Origin: Cyanothece sp. UBA12306
GTDB lineage: Bacteria > Cyanobacteriota > Cyanobacteriia > Cyanobacteriales > Microcystaceae
Direction: 5' to 3'
Length of the DNA stretch: 6,781 nt
Assembly: GCA_003448685.1 (NCBI GenBank)
Contig: DLXW01000023.1
Coordinates: 1 to 6,781, forward strand
Part shown: positions 6,267 to 6,781 of the stretch, piece by piece
How positions within the stretch are numbered: the stretch's first letter is position 1
Layout of the letters: each line of letters starts with the position of its first letter
Translations under genes and position numbers: made by a program
The notes under the pieces: model-generated
What the model saw: the letters and a program-made list of their open reading frames with translations, nothing else
Databases searched by the model: none
Told to the model about the DNA's origin: nothing

Positions 6267-6282
6267 AATTATGGGGATAATT
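6267..6282 (-). repeat. Small hairpin in the psbH 3' region
   Basis: AATTAT (6267-6272) and ATAATT (6277-6282) pair perfectly around a four-base loop, GGGG on the plus strand and CCCC in the psbH transcript. It lies just ahead of the terminator. Confidence 0.4.
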
Positions 6283-6309
6283 ATTCCTTGATTAACCTGA
6301 TAAATTGGC

Positions 6310-6349
6310 GATCAACTCAAATTTTCAACTAATCCCTTAAAATTTGATC
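6310..6349 (-). repeat. AT-rich inverted repeat in the psbH 3' region
   Basis: GATC (6310-6313) plus AAATTTT (6319-6325) can pair with AAAATTT plus GATC (6339-6349), 11 pairs with one 5-nt bulge and a 13-nt loop. In the psbH mRNA it would fold about 50 nt after the stop codon and may protect the transcript end. Function is inferred. Confidence 0.35.
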
Positions 6350-6399
6350 AGCAATTAACCTACTCATCAAGCGATCGCCCAATAACCAAAACAATGGTA

Positions 6400-6594
6400 T
6401 TAACCAGCCCAATCAACGGAGAAACCTTCGAGTAATAGGGAAGAGTTGTAGATTTGTAGGATAATCAGCAAGAAAACTAAGAATAATCCCATGAAAACTC
6501 CCATTAGAGGAGTTGTTCCCCAGCCAGGAACCACTTTCCCATACTCAGAATTTAGTGGTCTGAGCAAATCTCCTAATCCAGTACGTTGTGCCAT
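6400..6594 (-). CDS. psbH: Photosystem II protein PsbH (10 kDa phosphoprotein)
   Basis: Small single-span subunit of the photosystem II core, bound near CP47 and the QB side, needed for stable PSII assembly and electron flow between the quinones. The 64 residues equal the usual cyanobacterial length, shorter than plant PsbH, which has an N-terminal extension carrying the phosphorylated threonines. Diagnostic sequence: [20 protein letters not shown] (1-20) then [12 protein letters not shown] (21-32) on the cytoplasmic side, one membrane helix (about 31-49), and the lumenal [13 protein letters not shown] tail. No strong Shine-Dalgarno precedes ATG 6594. The gene is divergent from psbN over 81 nt, with a perfect TATAAT (6640-6645, minus strand) placed to start transcription about 40 nt upstream. 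A hairpin terminator lies about 155 nt after the stop. The psbN/psbH/tatA arrangement recurs in cyanobacteria, to my recollection. Confidence 0.98.
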   Translation of the reverse strand: MAQRTGLGDLLRPLNSEYGKVVPGWGTTPLMGVFMGLFLVFLLIILQIYNSSLLLEGFSVDWAG

Positions 6595-6620
6595 ATTACT
6601 AATGTTATCTCTAAATTAGA

Positions 6621-6640
6621 TTCTGTAATGTTCTGTAATA
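6621..6640. repeat. Tandem 10-bp direct repeat between psbH and psbN
   Basis: TTCTGTAATG (6621-6630) is followed by TTCTGTAATA (6631-6640), nine of ten bases identical. The period is about one helical turn. The repeat covers the predicted psbH start site and touches the -10 boxes, so it is well placed to bind a regulator on one face of the DNA. Confidence 0.55.
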
Positions 6641-6645
6641 TTATA
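6639..6645. promoter_or_regulatory. Overlapping -10 boxes of the divergent psbH and psbN promoters
   Basis: The minus strand reads TATAAT at 6645-6640, about 45 nt before the psbH ATG. The plus strand reads TATTAT at 6639-6644, with TTAGAT (6616-6621) 17 nt upstream as a weak -35, about 31 nt before the psbN ATG. Neither has a good -35 box, which is common for cyanobacterial photosystem genes. If both are used, the two polymerases would compete for the same bases. Confidence 0.45.
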
Positions 6646-6675
6646 GAAGAATAGGTATCACATTCACTATAACTT

Positions 6676-6781
6676 ATGGAACCTGCAACAGTTCTTAGCA
6701 TCACTATCGGCGCGATTCTAATCGCAATCACAGGCTTTGCCATTTATACGGCTTTCGGACCTCCGGCTACTCAATTAGATG
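6676..6781 (+). CDS. psbN: Photosystem II assembly protein PsbN (3' partial)
   Basis: Small single-span thylakoid protein once listed as a PSII subunit and now regarded as an assembly factor for the PSII reaction centre. Thirty-five codons plus one base are present before the window ends; the complete protein is normally about 43 residues, so only the C-terminus is missing. The N-terminus MEPATVLSI, a membrane helix (about 6-26) and the diagnostic IYTAFGPP (23-30) identify it. ATG 6676 is the only sensible start and gives the family's conserved N-terminus; no Shine-Dalgarno is visible. It diverges from psbH, as expected for this pair. Confidence 0.96.
   Translation, partial: MEPATVLSITIGAILIAITGFAIYTAFGPPATQLD

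Noticed and set aside
6200..6280. Plus-strand 26-codon frame starting with ATG
   Set aside because: It runs through the psbH terminator hairpin, has only a weak GA-rich stretch nearby and no known relative.

Overview
The window comes from a cyanobacterium. It carries psbH and the start of psbN (photosystem II proteins), a Tat translocase subunit next to them, a CPP1-like J-domain membrane protein typical of oxygenic phototrophs, and four copies of the HIP1 octamer GCGATCGC (322-329, 1877-1884, 2536-2543, 6371-6378). The AT-rich intergenic DNA and 7-nt tandem repeats suggest a low-GC unicellular or filamentous cyanobacterium (Crocosphaera/Cyanothece/Gloeothece-like). That genus-level guess is inference.

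Layout, left to right. (1) 1-315: C-terminal end of a PilJ/MCP-type chemoreceptor, cut by the window edge. (2) 392-1183: MlaE/TGD1-type lipid ABC-transporter permease, behind a good sigma70-type promoter that overlaps the receptor's stop codon. (3) 1207-1812: small orphan protein with a PD-(D/E)XK nuclease-like motif set, 23 nt downstream of the permease, its start codon abutting a heptamer repeat. (4) 1819-3426, minus strand: NCS2-type permease, convergent with the previous gene across only 6 nt. (5) 3427-3672: repeat-rich intergenic DNA with two heptamer repeats and a long palindrome. (6) 3673-4854, minus: intact RtcB-type RNA ligase. (7) 5014-5631, minus: CPP1-like J-like membrane protein. 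(8) 5705-5962, minus: TatA-family translocase subunit. (9) 5963-6399: 437 nt without a convincing gene, holding a Rho-independent terminator for psbH and several inverted repeats. (10) 6400-6594, minus: psbH. (11) 6676-6781, plus: psbN, running off the right edge and divergent from psbH across an 81-nt intergenic region with a tandem 10-bp repeat and overlapping -10 boxes.

The right third (CPP1-like, tatA, psbH, psbN) looks like a thylakoid biogenesis neighbourhood: a PSII subunit, a PSII assembly factor, a thylakoid protein-export component and a chaperone-like factor. The left two thirds are a mix of unrelated housekeeping and accessory genes: chemoreception, lipid transport, an orphan nuclease-like protein, nucleobase-type uptake and RNA repair. 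I see no mobile element, CRISPR array, tRNA or rRNA, and no strong evidence for a new multi-gene system. The most notable features are regulatory or structural: the psbH/psbN divergent promoter, the psbH 3' region, the palindrome upstream of the NCS2 gene and the three heptamer repeats.
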